The notes beneath the pieces are model-generated. The model saw only the letters and a list, made by a program, of their open reading frames with translations. It did no database searches and was not told the origin of the DNA. Positions 5,032 through 5,198 of a DNA stretch of 5,198 nt are shown one piece after another. Location: NCBI GenBank assembly GCA_937872085.1, contig CALMQK010000082.1, forward strand, positions 1-5,198, written 5' to 3'. The translations under genes and the position numbers were made by a program. Each line of letters begins with the position of its first letter. Positions within the stretch are counted from its first letter, which is position 1. Origin of the DNA: an uncultured euryarchaeote. Lineage in GTDB: Archaea; Thermoplasmatota; Thermoplasmata; UBA10834.

Positions 5032-5198
5032 ATGAAGAAGATTTGGGCAATCCGGAAGGATGCCGAGGCAGTGTCCCCCGTTATCGCAACCATTCTAATG
5101 GTCGCGATCACTGTCGTTCTAGCGGCCGTGCTATACGTCATGGTCCTAGGATTCGGCGGGACGAGCACACAAACCCCAACGTCGAGCTTGACGAAGTC
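5032..5198 (+). CDS. Archaeal type IV pilin (class III signal peptide), N-terminal part, cut by right edge
   Basis: Fifty-five codons are visible before the window ends. A short positive leader, MKKIWAIRKDAEA, is followed directly by the hydrophobic helix VSPVIATILMVAITVVLAAV and LYVMVLGFG, then a Thr/Ser-rich polar stretch (STQTPTSS). This is the hallmark N-terminus of archaeal pilins (AVSPVI..ILMVAITV). Prepilin peptidase should cut just before the helix: DAEA (10-13) and EAVS (12-15) both fit the archaeal [DERK][GA]-x-x pattern, so cleavage after Ala11 or Ala13 is possible. The mature subunit would assemble in an adhesion-type pilus or another pilin-like surface structure. The downstream globular domain, and so the subtype, is outside the window. 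It has its own TATA box and SD, and follows the KaiC-like operon after 228 bases on the same strand. Confidence 0.88.
   Translation, partial: MKKIWAIRKDAEAVSPVIATILMVAITVVLAAVLYVMVLGFGGTSTQTPTSSLTK

Noticed and set aside
4840..5168. Minus-strand open frames at 4840-5028 and 4923-5168
   Set aside because: They cover the pilin promoter and the antisense of its signal peptide, with no SD or family motif; non-coding is more likely.
1..5198. CRISPR array, transposon ends, tRNA or rRNA
   Set aside because: No spaced long direct repeats, no transposase frame or flanking inverted repeats, and no cloverleaf or rRNA-like segments were seen on either strand.

Overview
The window looks archaeal. It carries a fused 3-hexulose-6-phosphate synthase/RraA-like protein of a kind known from archaea, a cluster of single-domain RecA/KaiC (RAD55-like) proteins, and an archaeal type IV pilin with a class III signal peptide. 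It also has archaeal TATA boxes, Shine-Dalgarno (SD) sites matching GGAGGTGA, and Arg/Ile codon use rich in AGG and ATA. By eye the G+C content is in the mid-50s percent. A euryarchaeal, perhaps Thermoplasmata-like, source fits, but that placement is only an inference. There is no sign of phage, insertion sequence, tRNA, rRNA or CRISPR.

Layout: (1) 1-193, minus strand: the N-terminal 64 residues of an FAD-binding (PCMH/VAO-type, GlcD-like) oxidoreductase that runs off the left edge and was readable only as a partial frame. (2) 194-412: a divergent intergenic region with two related GC-rich palindromes, one about 20 bases before each start codon, an 8-bp direct repeat and candidate TATA boxes. 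(3) 413-1291, plus: HtpX-type membrane zinc protease. (4) 1315-2607, minus: HPS-RraA fusion, convergent with htpX. (5) 2608-2739: a short divergent promoter region, with the HPS fusion probably leaderless or nearly so. (6) 2740-4803, plus: three tightly packed KaiC-like genes (overlap of 4 bases, then a gap of 1 base) that read as one translationally coupled operon. (7) 4804-5031: an intergenic region with overlapping inverted repeats, a dyad, and a strong TATA box. (8) 5032-5198, plus: start of a type IV pilin gene cut by the right edge.

The most interesting part is the KaiC-like operon. The first protein has intact Walker A and Walker B motifs. The second has no P-loop but keeps a Walker B-like IDS. 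The third has a P-loop in which the invariant Lys is Thr, and an Asn in place of the Walker B Asp. This suggests one active ATPase made together with two dedicated pseudo-ATPase paralogues, possibly a hetero-oligomeric switch. A pilin gene follows on the same strand, but behind its own promoter, so a link to surface structures is only a speculation. The other genes are metabolic or housekeeping: membrane protein quality control (HtpX), formaldehyde/ribulose-monophosphate chemistry (HPS-RraA) and a flavin oxidase.
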